Of a DNA stretch of 64,000 nucleotides, positions 44,509 to 53,141 are shown in pieces (the stretch's first letter is position 1; every line of letters starts with the position of its first letter). The notes below the pieces were generated by a model that had not been told where the DNA came from, ran no database searches, and saw nothing but the letters and a program-made list of their open reading frames with translations. Location of the stretch: contig JAFABB010000017.1 of the NCBI GenBank assembly GCA_023426245.1, positions 124,001-188,000 of the forward strand, read 5' to 3'. A program made the position numbers and the translations under genes. This DNA comes from Bacillota bacterium. GTDB lineage: Bacteria > Bacillota > UBA4882 > UBA8346.

Positions 44509-45246
44509 ATGTTGATTTTCTATTTCGTAATCGTTTTACTCGGCCTAATTATCGGAAGTTTTCTCAATGTGATCATTTACCGTTTACCCCGGGGGGAGTC
44601 GCTTGTCCTCCCCCCCTCCCATTGTCCCCATTGCGGGCACCGTCTGAACTGGCTGGACTTGTTTCCGGTGTTCAGTTTCGTTTTTCTGGGATGCCGTTGC
44701 CGTTATTGCCGGGGCCCGATCAGCCGGCGCTACCCCCTGACTGAGCTGCTCAGCGGGGGTTTAACCTTGCTATGGTGGTTTCGTTACGGGGCTTACGGGC
44801 TAAACTGGGATAACTTTGCTTTTTTAATCCTGACCTATGGGTTGATCGCCATCGCCTTCATCGACTGGGACCTGCAGATCATCCCCAACCGGCTGACGTT
44901 GCCCCTGATCGTTCTGGGATTAACCCTGAAAGCTTTGGAGGGCTCATTAGTCCCGGCTTTGGTCGGCTCTTTAGCCGGAGGGGGAATTCTCTTGATCCTC
45001 GCCCTCCTTTATCCCAAGGGAATGGGCTTTGGCGATGTGAAGCTGCTGGCGATGACCGGCATCTTTCTGGGCTGGTACCCGGTGCTCCTCAGCTTGTTCC
45101 TGGGGAGCGTTTTAGGGGTTATCGCAACCTTGCCTTTGTTGATACTGAAAAAAATCGACCGCAAGACTCCCATCGCCTTCGGACCGTTTTTGGCCCTGGG
45201 AACGCTGCTGGTGATGTATATCAGTATAAACTTGCCCCATTGGTGA
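44509..45246 (+). CDS. pilD: Prepilin peptidase/methyltransferase PilD
   Basis: A 245-residue polytopic aspartic protease that cleaves prepilins and methylates the new N-terminus. It has GSFLNVIIYRLPRGES, the two cysteine pairs CPHCGH and CRYCRG, and the catalytic aspartates in FIDWDLQ and GFGDVKLL. It is 68 bp after the pilin gene. The pilins here and in the convergent minor-pilin operon are its expected substrates. Confidence 0.95.
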   Translation: MLIFYFVIVLLGLIIGSFLNVIIYRLPRGESLVLPPSHCPHCGHRLNWLDLFPVFSFVFLGCRCRYCRGPISRRYPLTELLSGGLTLLWWFRYGAYGLNWDNFAFLILTYGLIAIAFIDWDLQIIPNRLTLPLIVLGLTLKALEGSLVPALVGSLAGGGILLILALLYPKGMGFGDVKLLAMTGIFLGWYPVLLSLFLGSVLGVIATLPLLILKKIDRKTPIAFGPFLALGTLLVMYISINLPHW

Positions 45247-45396
45247 TCAAAAAAGACTTTTCCAAAAAAACTATAAACAAAATCTTTTCTCTGCCGACAA
45301 TATAAAAAGGAAAACTTTGTATAATTTTCTATTTAACATAGTTTCAAGGATAAATAATCCAAAATTTGAAATATTTAATGAAGGTTGGGATGTGAT

Positions 45397-46452
45397 TTGG
45401 CGAAAAGCGGAATTGGACTGGATATCGGAACGAGCGCGGTCAAGCTGGTGGAGATCGAAAACGGCCATCCGTTCCGGGTCCGGCTGGCCAGGAGCGAACC
45501 CTTGCCGCAGGACGCCTTCAGCAAAGACATGTTTAAAAACACTCCGCCCATCGTGCCGGTTCTGCAAAATTTATTCAAAAAAACCCACAGCCGCCGCGCC
45601 GTCATCGCTATCAGCGGCCAATCCACCATTGTGCGTACGGTAAAAGTGCCGTTGCTGGATAAAGAGGAGATCCGCAACGCCCTGCAATGGGAAGCCGAAA
45701 AATATGTCCCCTTCCCCCTGGATGAAGTATCGCTCGACTTTCAGATTATCGGTCAAAACCGCGAGCAGAATGAATCGGAAATCTTTTTAGCCGCGGTCCA
45801 TAAAGATATCGTTACCCAGCAAATGGAGATCCTCCGTCAGGCAGGCATTCATCCTTTGGCCATCGACATCCAGGCATTGGCTTTGGCCCGCGGCCTGGGT
45901 TTGGAAAATTCCATCGACAATACCAGCGTCGCCTTACTGAACATCGGCGCCGCCACCACCGATTTGACCATCCTCAAGGAGGGCATCCCCCGCTTCACCC
46001 GCGTCATCCCAATGGCGGGCAAACCGCTCACCGAAAGTATTTCCAAAAGCCTGGGGGTTTCCCTGGATAAAGCTGAACAACTAAAGCTGCAGTACAGTGA
46101 TGCCCAGTATAATCTGGCCCAGGCGGTGCCCGGCAGCGAGATGTATCAAGTGAATTTTACCATGTTGGGGGGCCTCCGGGAACTGGTTTTGGAGATCAAG
46201 CGTTCCTTTGATTACTATCATGTTCAGCAACGCAACGATGAAATCTCCCGGCTGGAATTAACCGGCGGCGTCGCCCAGTTAAAAAACCTGCTGCCTTTCC
46301 TCAGTCAGGAGCTGGGATACCCGGTGAATCTGGCCCAGCCTGCCGTGAAATATAAATCGGTCAATAAAAAAATCGGCGCTGTTTTTAACCAAGCCATCCC
46401 GGAAATGATGGTCGCTTTTGGGTTGGCCTTACGCGAGGTGATTCCCGGATGA
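45397..46452 (+). CDS. pilM: Type IV pilus assembly protein PilM
   Basis: A 351-residue actin-like cytoplasmic protein of the alignment subcomplex. It begins AKSGIGLDIGTSAVKLVEI and shows ALQWEAEKYVPFPLDEV, LLNIGAATTDLTIL (ATP site) and ELTGGVAQLKNLLPFL. The likely start is TTG at 45397; an in-frame TTG at 45385 lacks a ribosome binding site. A gap of 150 bp from pilD contains a TATAAT near 45318 that might be an internal promoter. It overlaps pilN as ATGA. Confidence 0.93.
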   Translation: MAKSGIGLDIGTSAVKLVEIENGHPFRVRLARSEPLPQDAFSKDMFKNTPPIVPVLQNLFKKTHSRRAVIAISGQSTIVRTVKVPLLDKEEIRNALQWEAEKYVPFPLDEVSLDFQIIGQNREQNESEIFLAAVHKDIVTQQMEILRQAGIHPLAIDIQALALARGLGLENSIDNTSVALLNIGAATTDLTILKEGIPRFTRVIPMAGKPLTESISKSLGVSLDKAEQLKLQYSDAQYNLAQAVPGSEMYQVNFTMLGGLRELVLEIKRSFDYYHVQQRNDEISRLELTGGVAQLKNLLPFLSQELGYPVNLAQPAVKYKSVNKKIGAVFNQAIPEMMVAFGLALREVIPG

Positions 46453-47021
46453 GAATCGATTTACTGCCCCGGGAACACCGGGCCCAACCCGTGATGAACC
46501 CCGCCCGGATCACCAGGGTCATCGTAGCCGTTGTACTGATCGCGGCAGCTTTCGGCGGAGTGGTTTATGAATATTTTCAATTCACCACCGCCCAAAGTGC
46601 TTTGCAACAAGCGACCCAGCAAGCGCTATCATACCAATCCCTGTTGCTGGAAGTACAGAACGCCACCCAAAAAAGGCAGCAGTTGGCGGACGAAAGGGCC
46701 AAATTTGTCAAGCTGAATTCCTACTATGCCCCATACCCGGACTTGCTGAACCAATTGGCCGCCGCCACCCCCGATAAAGTCTGGCTAACTGAAGCCGATT
46801 TTCCCGCTCCGGGTGGGATGATTGCCATTAACGGCCGCAGCCTCAACTTTTCGTTGGTGGGTGATTTTTTAACCCGCCTGAAGACAGCCGCCCCTTTTCA
46901 AACGGTTCAGTTGAGCCAGATTAGGAAAAATGTTCAGGATAAAGTGACTTGCTACGACTTTTCAATTCAAATTACCACCGGGGGAGGACTGCTGAACTAT
47001 GCCAAAGATCAAAATCCATAG
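46449..47021 (+). CDS. pilN: Type IV pilus assembly protein PilN
   Basis: A 190-residue bitopic protein. It opens MRIDLLPREHRAQ, the PilN peptide that docks on PilM. One transmembrane helix (~22-45) precedes a coiled-coil and a ferredoxin-like periplasmic domain (PDKVWLTEADF). The start overlaps the pilM stop as ATGA. Confidence 0.9.
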   Translation: MRIDLLPREHRAQPVMNPARITRVIVAVVLIAAAFGGVVYEYFQFTTAQSALQQATQQALSYQSLLLEVQNATQKRQQLADERAKFVKLNSYYAPYPDLLNQLAAATPDKVWLTEADFPAPGGMIAINGRSLNFSLVGDFLTRLKTAAPFQTVQLSQIRKNVQDKVTCYDFSIQITTGGGLLNYAKDQNP

Positions 47022-47577
47022 CCTGCTCCCAGCCCTGGCGGCAGCCATCCTCTTCCTGGGCGATATCGCCGGTATTTATTATTTTTATAACCAGACCGCC
47101 CAAATAAACGCAGCCAGGCAACAAAAAGAAGCGGAAATCCAGGCAGCTCAAGCCAAATTGAAAGAACTGCCCGAGCTGACCAGGGAAATCAAACAGTTGG
47201 AAATCGACAGTCAAAAAATGGGTTTCTTCATCCCATCCAAGGAAAATCAAGATGACTTTGTCAAAGAACTGGACGGCTTAGCCAGTCAGAGCGGCATTAA
47301 AATCACCAGTTGCCAGGTGAATAACAAGCCCCAATTTTATCAGGACAACCCGGCCTTTCAGGTATTCCAATGGCGGGTTGAGCTGAGCGGCTCTTATCCG
47401 GGCGTCATTCTCTTTTTAAAAGCCTTGCCGGGATCCAAAAGAGCCGTCAAAGCAGCCGATCTGAGCTTGAAGGCAAACCAGCCGGGATCCGATGACGACT
47501 CCAAGCTTCCATATATTTTAAACATTCAAATGACGTTGGACTTGATATCGATGAAAAATCAAGTTGCGGGGAGATAG
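46999..47577 (+). CDS. pilO: Type IV pilus assembly protein PilO
   Basis: A 192-residue bitopic protein with a transmembrane helix at ~10-30, a coiled-coil (~35-75) and a PilO-type domain (GFFIPSKENQDDFVKELDGLASQSGIKI, GSYPGVILFLKALPG). It pairs with PilN. Its start lies 23 bp inside pilN. Confidence 0.9.
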   Translation: MPKIKIHSLLPALAAAILFLGDIAGIYYFYNQTAQINAARQQKEAEIQAAQAKLKELPELTREIKQLEIDSQKMGFFIPSKENQDDFVKELDGLASQSGIKITSCQVNNKPQFYQDNPAFQVFQWRVELSGSYPGVILFLKALPGSKRAVKAADLSLKANQPGSDDDSKLPYILNIQMTLDLISMKNQVAGR

Positions 47578-47580
47578 GCC

Positions 47581-48213
47581 ATGAAAGAAACATCCGCCAA
47601 ACCCAAACCAAAAATCAGTCCCTTTACCTTGATCATCTCCGGCGCGGGTCTGATCGCCTGTGTTTATCTTTTGTTTTCTTCCCAGCCTCCGGCTTCAGCC
47701 CCGCCGCAAAACAATACCGCCAATGGGACATCGGAAACCGCCCTTTCCAGTTTTGGCAAACCAGCTTCCGTTGTACCCCCATCGGCAACTACGCCCGCTT
47801 CGCCACCCTCGCCGGGAAGCGCGGCTTTGGCAGAAACGGCGGGCCAACCTGATGGAACCAACCGGGATCCTTTTTTACCGGGGATAACGAAGACCGAGGC
47901 CAAAAATATATCCAACCCAAAAACAGCTCCCACCCGGCCGCTGTTTTCAGGGGCAAACACCAAAGCGCCCGTAGCCAAGGATGATCGCCTCAAACCCGTA
48001 TGGAACGGTACCATTGGAATTGCTGGAGATCAGGTGGTTTTGATCAATTTCCGGGGCAAGCCTTACATCTTGCACCTGGGCGACCCGATACCCGGTACCG
48101 ATTATCTAATAGCCGAAATTGACAATAATTTCATCATGTTGAATTCTTCCAAAAAAGATCTCCGTCTCTACCTCAGAAAGGAGGCTCCCCATGACAAAAC
48201 CAAATCTCTTTAA
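47581..48213 (+). CDS. PilP-like pilus assembly protein
   Basis: A 210-residue protein with one N-terminal transmembrane helix (~18-36), a long Pro/Ala/Thr linker (~38-115) and a small C-terminal beta domain (VWNGTIGIAGDQVVLINFRGKPYILHLGD-type, then DYLIAEIDNNFIMLN) like the C-terminal fold of PilP/GspC. The DPFLPG motif is also PilP-like. It should link PilNO to the secretin. It lies between pilO and pilQ and overlaps pilQ by 23 bp. It appears to be a transmembrane protein rather than a lipoprotein. Confidence 0.75.
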   Translation: MKETSAKPKPKISPFTLIISGAGLIACVYLLFSSQPPASAPPQNNTANGTSETALSSFGKPASVVPPSATTPASPPSPGSAALAETAGQPDGTNRDPFLPGITKTEAKNISNPKTAPTRPLFSGANTKAPVAKDDRLKPVWNGTIGIAGDQVVLINFRGKPYILHLGDPIPGTDYLIAEIDNNFIMLNSSKKDLRLYLRKEAPHDKTKSL

Positions 48214-50113
48214 AAAAACGGTCTGGATAGGTATTCTTTTCATGATGGGTATCTTTTCACTCCCCATCTTCAGTGCCGAGCTTGGGGACACGCCGATTTC
48301 CAAATTTGACGTTTTTGACGCCGATATCCGGGAGGTTTTCCGGAGCCTGGGCGAATTGGATGAACTGAATGTGTTGATGGACCCAGGTGTCAAGGGCCTG
48401 GTCAACATTAAAATCAAAGCCGGATTGACGGTAAAGGAGGCCATTGAAATGCTGGCCCAAACCAACGGCTTTTCGACTCGCTGGATCACAGCCAGCCGCA
48501 CCGTCCTGATTGGCAATGAAAAAACCTTTACCAATTTTGAATCCAGAGAGACCCGAGTCTACCGGCTCACTTATGCCAAACCCGATCAGATCGTCAATAC
48601 CCTCAAAGTGCTGGTGCCCGCCGATCAAATGGGGGTCGATGCCCGGACCAACCAGTTGACCATCCGGGCCAGCATCTTAACCCAGCAGAACATCGCTGAG
48701 ATTATCACAAGTCTGGACCGGGAAATGGCCCAGATTACCATCGATGTCCGGGTGGAGGAGATCAAAAAGTCGGCCTTGGATAAGGCGGGGGTTAACTGGG
48801 CTGCAAGTGACTTTAATATTAATTTCACCGATCTAACCATTACCGGAACCGCATCCCATCTCCTGCAGTTGTGGGAAGAAAGAAGCGAAGCCAAGCTGCT
48901 GTCCAATCCCATGATTTCCACTACCGACAGCCAGGAAGGCACGGTTTTTATCGGCGATCGCTACCCGATGGTCGTCACCAACTCAGAAACAACTGGTACG
49001 ACCTATAGTATTCAGTATATTGATATCGGCACCAAGTTATCGGTCACGCCCCGAATCAATTCCGACAATATCGTCACCGTTAATGTCAAAGCCAATGTCA
49101 GCAGTCTCACCGAATATGTGTCGGCCGGTGAAAACCAGATTCCGGTTGTCCGGAACCGCGATATCAGCTCGGTTATCCGGTTGCGCGACGGCGAAACTTT
49201 CGTACTATCAGGATTGAATGAAATAAATTCGGTCACTACCACAGACAAAATTAAGGGTTTAGGTTCCCTGCCTTTAATCGGCTGGCTCTTTAAACAAAAA
49301 ATAACCGATCCCAGTGACAGTACTGAAATTTGCATTTTCATCACGCCCAAAATCATTCATACCGGGGTTGCGGAAGCCAACTCCGTAAAGATTGGGCCGG
49401 ATACCAACAACCAACCAAAACCAACACCAATGCCGTTGCCCGAAGCAACGCCCACACCGTCGCTGCCCATCCCGGCTCCCAGTCTAGATTCGGCTGTCCA
49501 AACTCAATCCCCGGCCGTTACCAATGAAACTCCGATGGAGGCAGTTCAAAACATATCAACCCCGGATAACAGTATCAAAGTCACGGAAACAGGAGCCAAA
49601 ACCACCGAAACGGCGAACAACACTAAAACTCCCCAGCAAGGTTCCACCTCAGGACCATCGCAATCCCAGGGCCAGAGTTCAGAGCGCAGTGTTAATACCG
49701 ATCCTGATAACCCGATGTCTAAAAAGCTGATCATTGAGCCATCAGCCGCACCCCAGGCAGGTCACTCCGAAGTGACGGTGGGGATGGAACTAACCGTTAC
49801 GCTGAAACCCGGCGAGACCCTCTCTCAAATTGCCCAAAAATACGGCGTAACCCCGGCCAGTATCCTGAAGGAAAATGATTTGCATACGGCGGCGGATCTG
49901 AAACCGGGCCAACCGTTGCTGATTTTGATTCCTTCCAGCCACCTCTATGTCCTCAAACCCAAGGAAACCCTCTGGCGGCTAGCGATGCGCTATGGCACCA
50001 CCGTGAATTTATTGATGGAAATCAACCATATCGGCGACATTTCCAAAGTGGAAGCCGGTCAAATCATTATCCTGCCGGTCGCCGGGGATAAGGTGGCCAA
50101 TCGGAAGTACTAA
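48191..50113 (+). CDS. pilQ: Secretin PilQ with two C-terminal LysM domains
   Basis: A 640-residue outer-membrane secretin. Signal peptide ~1-28, an STN-like domain (FDVFDADIREVFRSLGEL), an N1 domain (VYRLTYAKPDQIVNTL), then the secretin core to ~390 with the signature VIRLRDGETFVLSGL and GSLPLIGWLFKQK. A Pro/Thr/Ser linker of ~130 residues follows. Two LysM domains end the protein (LKPGETLSQIAQKYGVTPAS and LKPKETLWRLAMRYGTTVN). AGAAAGGAGG precedes the ATG. LysM binds peptidoglycan; most PilQ proteins instead carry N-terminal AMIN domains. A secretin implies an outer membrane. Confidence 0.92.
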   Translation: MTKPNLFKKTVWIGILFMMGIFSLPIFSAELGDTPISKFDVFDADIREVFRSLGELDELNVLMDPGVKGLVNIKIKAGLTVKEAIEMLAQTNGFSTRWITASRTVLIGNEKTFTNFESRETRVYRLTYAKPDQIVNTLKVLVPADQMGVDARTNQLTIRASILTQQNIAEIITSLDREMAQITIDVRVEEIKKSALDKAGVNWAASDFNINFTDLTITGTASHLLQLWEERSEAKLLSNPMISTTDSQEGTVFIGDRYPMVVTNSETTGTTYSIQYIDIGTKLSVTPRINSDNIVTVNVKANVSSLTEYVSAGENQIPVVRNRDISSVIRLRDGETFVLSGLNEINSVTTTDKIKGLGSLPLIGWLFKQKITDPSDSTEICIFITPKIIHTGVAEANSVKIGPDTNNQPKPTPMPLPEATPTPSLPIPAPSLDSAVQTQSPAVTNETPMEAVQNISTPDNSIKVTETGAKTTETANNTKTPQQGSTSGPSQSQGQSSERSVNTDPDNPMSKKLIIEPSAAPQAGHSEVTVGMELTVTLKPGETLSQIAQKYGVTPASILKENDLHTAADLKPGQPLLILIPSSHLYVLKPKETLWRLAMRYGTTVNLLMEINHIGDISKVEAGQIIILPVAGDKVANRKY

Positions 50114-50133
50114 CGGCTCAAGAATTTCAAAAA

Positions 50134-50169
50134 ACGGGTCTGCCCTGAAAGTAAAAAAGGACAGCCCGT
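50134..50169 (+). terminator. Hairpin after pilQ
   Basis: ACGGG-CTG-CC type arms (50134-50145 and 50159-50169) pair imperfectly around an A-rich loop 20 bp after the pilQ stop. There is no clear U-run, so termination is likely but not certain. Confidence 0.4.
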
Positions 50170-50230
50170 CTATGAACCAAAATATGATGATCCTTAGTGT
50201 TTCCGGTTCCATTTTCCGTAAACCGCCCGG

Positions 50231-50542
50231 TTATTCCAGATCGCCTGCAAAATGATTTTGTCCCTCCTCAAAATCATTTCTGCCATCCGCAATATTGTTT
50301 CTCCGGTCCGCAAAATCATCCCTCCCATCCGCAATGTTGTTTTGTCGGTCTACAAAATCATTCCTCCCATCCACAATATTGTTTGGCCGGCCTACAAAAT
50401 CATTCCTCCCATCCGCAATATTGTTTTGTCGGTCTACAAAATCATTTCCGCTACCATTTTGTGTTTTTCTACAAAACACGAACTTTTGACCAGAATTTAA
50501 AAAATTAGCCGAAGCGATCCCTGTCTGGTTTTCAGCACTCAT
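50231..50542 (-). CDS. Possible heptad-repeat protein encoded by the 42-bp array
   Basis: A 103-codon minus-strand ORF. After ~32 unique residues it consists of about ten seven-residue blocks alternating NDFVDRQ and NNIADGR, i.e. a heptad pattern with aliphatic/aromatic residues at two fixed places. It starts 37 bp after the minor-pilin gene stop on the same strand, so it could be co-transcribed. There is no good ribosome binding site. The plus strand also has three overlapping ORFs across the array (the longest 50197-50508, His/Pro/Cys-rich), which look less protein-like. Whether any frame is translated is open. Confidence 0.35.
   Translation of the reverse strand: MSAENQTGIASANFLNSGQKFVFCRKTQNGSGNDFVDRQNNIADGRNDFVGRPNNIVDGRNDFVDRQNNIADGRDDFADRRNNIADGRNDFEEGQNHFAGDLE
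50248..50450. repeat. 42-bp tandem repeat (four full units plus partial ones)
   Basis: Full units start at 50269, 50311, 50353 and 50395, each beginning CAAAATCAT and ending TTGTNTCGGTCTA-like. A half unit precedes and a partial unit follows. Each unit is itself two related 21-bp halves. Because 42 is divisible by three the array is open in several frames on both strands. Confidence 0.9.
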
Positions 50543-50579
50543 CGCGCCAATCTTTTCTCATTCTTTAAACTTAAATTAT

Positions 50580-51977
50580 TTATTGTTTCTTAGCTGTTAC
50601 CGAAGCCCAATCGGCCTGTAGATAACCTGAATTGTTGTAGAAATCAAAAGATTGCGCATTCCAGGTTCTAAGACCTGTACAAGTACCGGCAAAACTATTA
50701 TTGCTTAGAATAGGATTTTGGCTATCATGGTCGACAAAGTCGAGAACAGCATAGCCATCGCATAATACTCTATGGTGATAATATTTCTTGCCGTCGGCGC
50801 TCTCTTCCAGTTGCACGTCAATCGTAATATAATGGGTTTGGTTTAATATCGAAAAATTCTTCAGTGAACCATCGGCATTCTTTTCAAGATAAGCAGGTAA
50901 AAAATCCGAGGGGGTTGATTTATAATGATTGTTCATCATTTTTGCCAAATCATTCAAAGAAACCCGAACTGTCCCGTTGTGGGTCGCATCACCCGTTGAG
51001 CCGTCATTTTCTTGAAAAGCTTTTCGATAGTTGCTACCGGTTTCATTTCCCTGGGGTGAACTAGGGTTCGAGTTAAGGGCCGCCCTCACTTTCTTCACGA
51101 AAAAAGCTCCACCGTCACCATCGATAGAGGCGCCCGGATCATATTGAAATACATAAGAAGTTGGATTATTGGCTTTAGAGTTTGTTTGGCATCCATAATA
51201 GATTCCGTAACCCGTTAGTGAACTCGTTCCTAACTTCGGTCCTAACTTTGCAAAGTAACTAACCTGAATGCCGTCTGCCGTCCCTAAACCGCCGGGATTG
51301 TTTTTAAAAAGCATTTGACAATACCCTGTATTCGGTGGATTTGCCAACTGTTGTCCTGTTGCGGAATCCGTTCTAATGCTCCATAGACCGCCATAAGTGT
51401 AATTCGTATTATTAATATTATTGTCGTTAATTAAATTTACCACCCCCGAACCTCCTATGGTCTGAGTCTCAACAGGCATCGACGCATTAATCGTTTCACT
51501 GTAATTTCCTACCGTACCTGTAGATATAATGTCGATCCGCGTCGGGGTGGTTACACTGTTCGGGAAATAAACCACTCGATAAGTGCCATAAGCGCCACCG
51601 GCAGAATCGGTTACCCCTATCGGCAGAATCGGAGTGCTATAGCCCGAACCAACCGATGGATTATAGGGAGCAATCTTATTGTCAGTATTCCCCATAGCAT
51701 GTATATAATCATTGAGATTCGGTAGCGTTCCAAGTCCCCGAGCATTTTGGCCATTATAACTTCGTATCACATCCGTAATATTTTTGACACTGCTTTGTAC
51801 TCCTTGTTGGGCCAGATATTCAGCGCTGACTCTTTTGGTGTCCATGGGTGAAAAGTTTAGTTCTTGCCGCACTGCGGGGAGCACCGCCATGCCCAAAACT
51901 ATAGCCAGGACTAATAGGAATAAAGACATTTCCAGCGCTGCCCCTCGTTCAGTTCTAAAGTCAAACAATCGGAACAC
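50580..51977 (-). CDS. PilX-like minor pilin / pilus-associated protein
   Basis: A 465-residue protein with a prepilin-like N-terminus: basic leader RTERG, then AALEMSLFLLVLAIVLGMAVLP. The acidic residue stands at +4 rather than +5. The large remainder is Gly/Asn/Ser/Thr-rich beta-type sequence without a domain I recognise, and includes a segment near the end (SFAGTCTGLRTWNAQSFDFY) that recalls jelly-roll/lectin-like folds. It could be a tip adhesin or minor pilin. It is the third gene of a minor-pilin operon convergent with pilB-Q. Confidence 0.72.
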   Translation of the reverse strand: MFRLFDFRTERGAALEMSLFLLVLAIVLGMAVLPAVRQELNFSPMDTKRVSAEYLAQQGVQSSVKNITDVIRSYNGQNARGLGTLPNLNDYIHAMGNTDNKIAPYNPSVGSGYSTPILPIGVTDSAGGAYGTYRVVYFPNSVTTPTRIDIISTGTVGNYSETINASMPVETQTIGGSGVVNLINDNNINNTNYTYGGLWSIRTDSATGQQLANPPNTGYCQMLFKNNPGGLGTADGIQVSYFAKLGPKLGTSSLTGYGIYYGCQTNSKANNPTSYVFQYDPGASIDGDGGAFFVKKVRAALNSNPSSPQGNETGSNYRKAFQENDGSTGDATHNGTVRVSLNDLAKMMNNHYKSTPSDFLPAYLEKNADGSLKNFSILNQTHYITIDVQLEESADGKKYYHHRVLCDGYAVLDFVDHDSQNPILSNNSFAGTCTGLRTWNAQSFDFYNNSGYLQADWASVTAKKQ

Positions 51978-51990
51978 CCCCTATAAATTA

Positions 51991-52488
51991 TTAATATGTA
52001 AACGGTTTTACGGTTGTGGTGATGTTAAGATCTTTCGTGACATCATTGGGATTATAGCGGAAAGTCATTGTAAAATTGTAAGTATTGGGGTCGAATGTTG
52101 CCCGCTCAATCGTGAACTCTCTCAGAATATTTCCGCTGACGATTGGGACGGGAGTTCCGGCAGCCCCCCGGGTAACGGTTAATATTTTAGTAACAGGGTT
52201 ATAGGATAAAACGGTATTGGCAATATTATTGGAATCGGTATAAGTTATCGTTCTGCTTGTAAAGCTTGTTATTGCCCGTGAATAATGAATTTCATCCATA
52301 ACGGCATCGATAGCCTTCCGGGCCTGTTTTACCTGATTGATATCGGTCATCACGGTTTGATTGGATTGGGAGGCAGTATGCAATATCGCTGTCAAAGCAA
52401 AAACCACCACCCCTAAAATCGCTAAACTTAATAATAACTCAACCAGAGTAAATCCTTTTTCCGAATATCGGATTTTGATCCAGATCAT
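51991..52488 (-). CDS. PilW-like minor prepilin
   Basis: A 165-residue prepilin-like protein: leader MIWIKIRYSEKG, then FTLVELLLSLAILGVVVFAL with Glu5, followed by a helix and a beta-rich domain. GAGGTGGAATATG supports the ATG at 52488. It lies between the PilV-like and PilX-like genes, forming a three-gene minor-pilin set. Confidence 0.87.
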   Translation of the reverse strand: MIWIKIRYSEKGFTLVELLLSLAILGVVVFALTAILHTASQSNQTVMTDINQVKQARKAIDAVMDEIHYSRAITSFTSRTITYTDSNNIANTVLSYNPVTKILTVTRGAAGTPVPIVSGNILREFTIERATFDPNTYNFTMTFRYNPNDVTKDLNITTTVKPFTY

Positions 52489-52504
52489 ATTCCACCTCGT
52501 TAAA

Positions 52505-52888
52505 TCACGGCTTATAATAAGCTATCATCTGCACGATTGTGCGGCCATTTTTGGAAACGGCGACCTGTACCTTGATTAGCTTGCTTGGATCATCAAATCC
52601 CACCGATTGTATTCTGTATGGAGGCTTTAAAATATCTGTTTTCCAAACTGCATCCATCCAATGCCTTTGTGGAGTAGCACTTTCATACTGTTTTAAAAAC
52701 TCAATCTGTTGCCGGGCCAGGTTGGTGGCGGCATTTTGTTCGTTCACCAGCCGGGTCGAGATGATGGCCTGGCTATAGGCCAGCATAATCATACTACCGG
52801 CCCCAGTCAAAATAATCAGCGCAATCAAAATCTCCAATAAGGAAAACCCTTTGTCGCTTCGCCACAGGGTACGAAAGAATGAAATCAT
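52505..52888 (-). CDS. PilV-like minor prepilin
   Basis: A 127-residue prepilin-like protein with leader ending RSDKG and then FSLLEILIALIILTGAGSMI, with Glu5. Two starts are possible, ATG 52903 and ATG 52888; the second has GGAG at a fitting distance. First gene of the minor-pilin operon. The ~250-bp AT-rich gap upstream, to disA, should hold its promoter; a TATAAT-like box is visible near 52975 but no convincing -35. Confidence 0.83.
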   Translation of the reverse strand: MISFFRTLWRSDKGFSLLEILIALIILTGAGSMIMLAYSQAIISTRLVNEQNAATNLARQQIEFLKQYESATPQRHWMDAVWKTDILKPPYRIQSVGFDDPSKLIKVQVAVSKNGRTIVQMIAYYKP

Positions 52889-53141
52889 CGGTTTCAACTC
52901 CATTACCTACCGAATTGAATCAAATTTGTTATTTTGTGATTATTTTCTACGATTGGAATTTTTTTCTATAATTAATTATATAATAATTCTGTTAATTTGG
53001 GAATGATTCTTGAATTAATAATTATTAATAAAGAGGATTTCTTTTAAAAGAATAATATTGGGGGGATTTTTAATTTTCGTATTTTCAGGGAAATCGGGGA
53101 ATCAAGCATCCGGAAGCCTTCGGGGAAGAGCCGGATCGACG

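Noticed and set aside
50248..50450. CRISPR-like array
   Set aside because: Units are contiguous 42-bp copies without variable spacers, and no cas genes are present.
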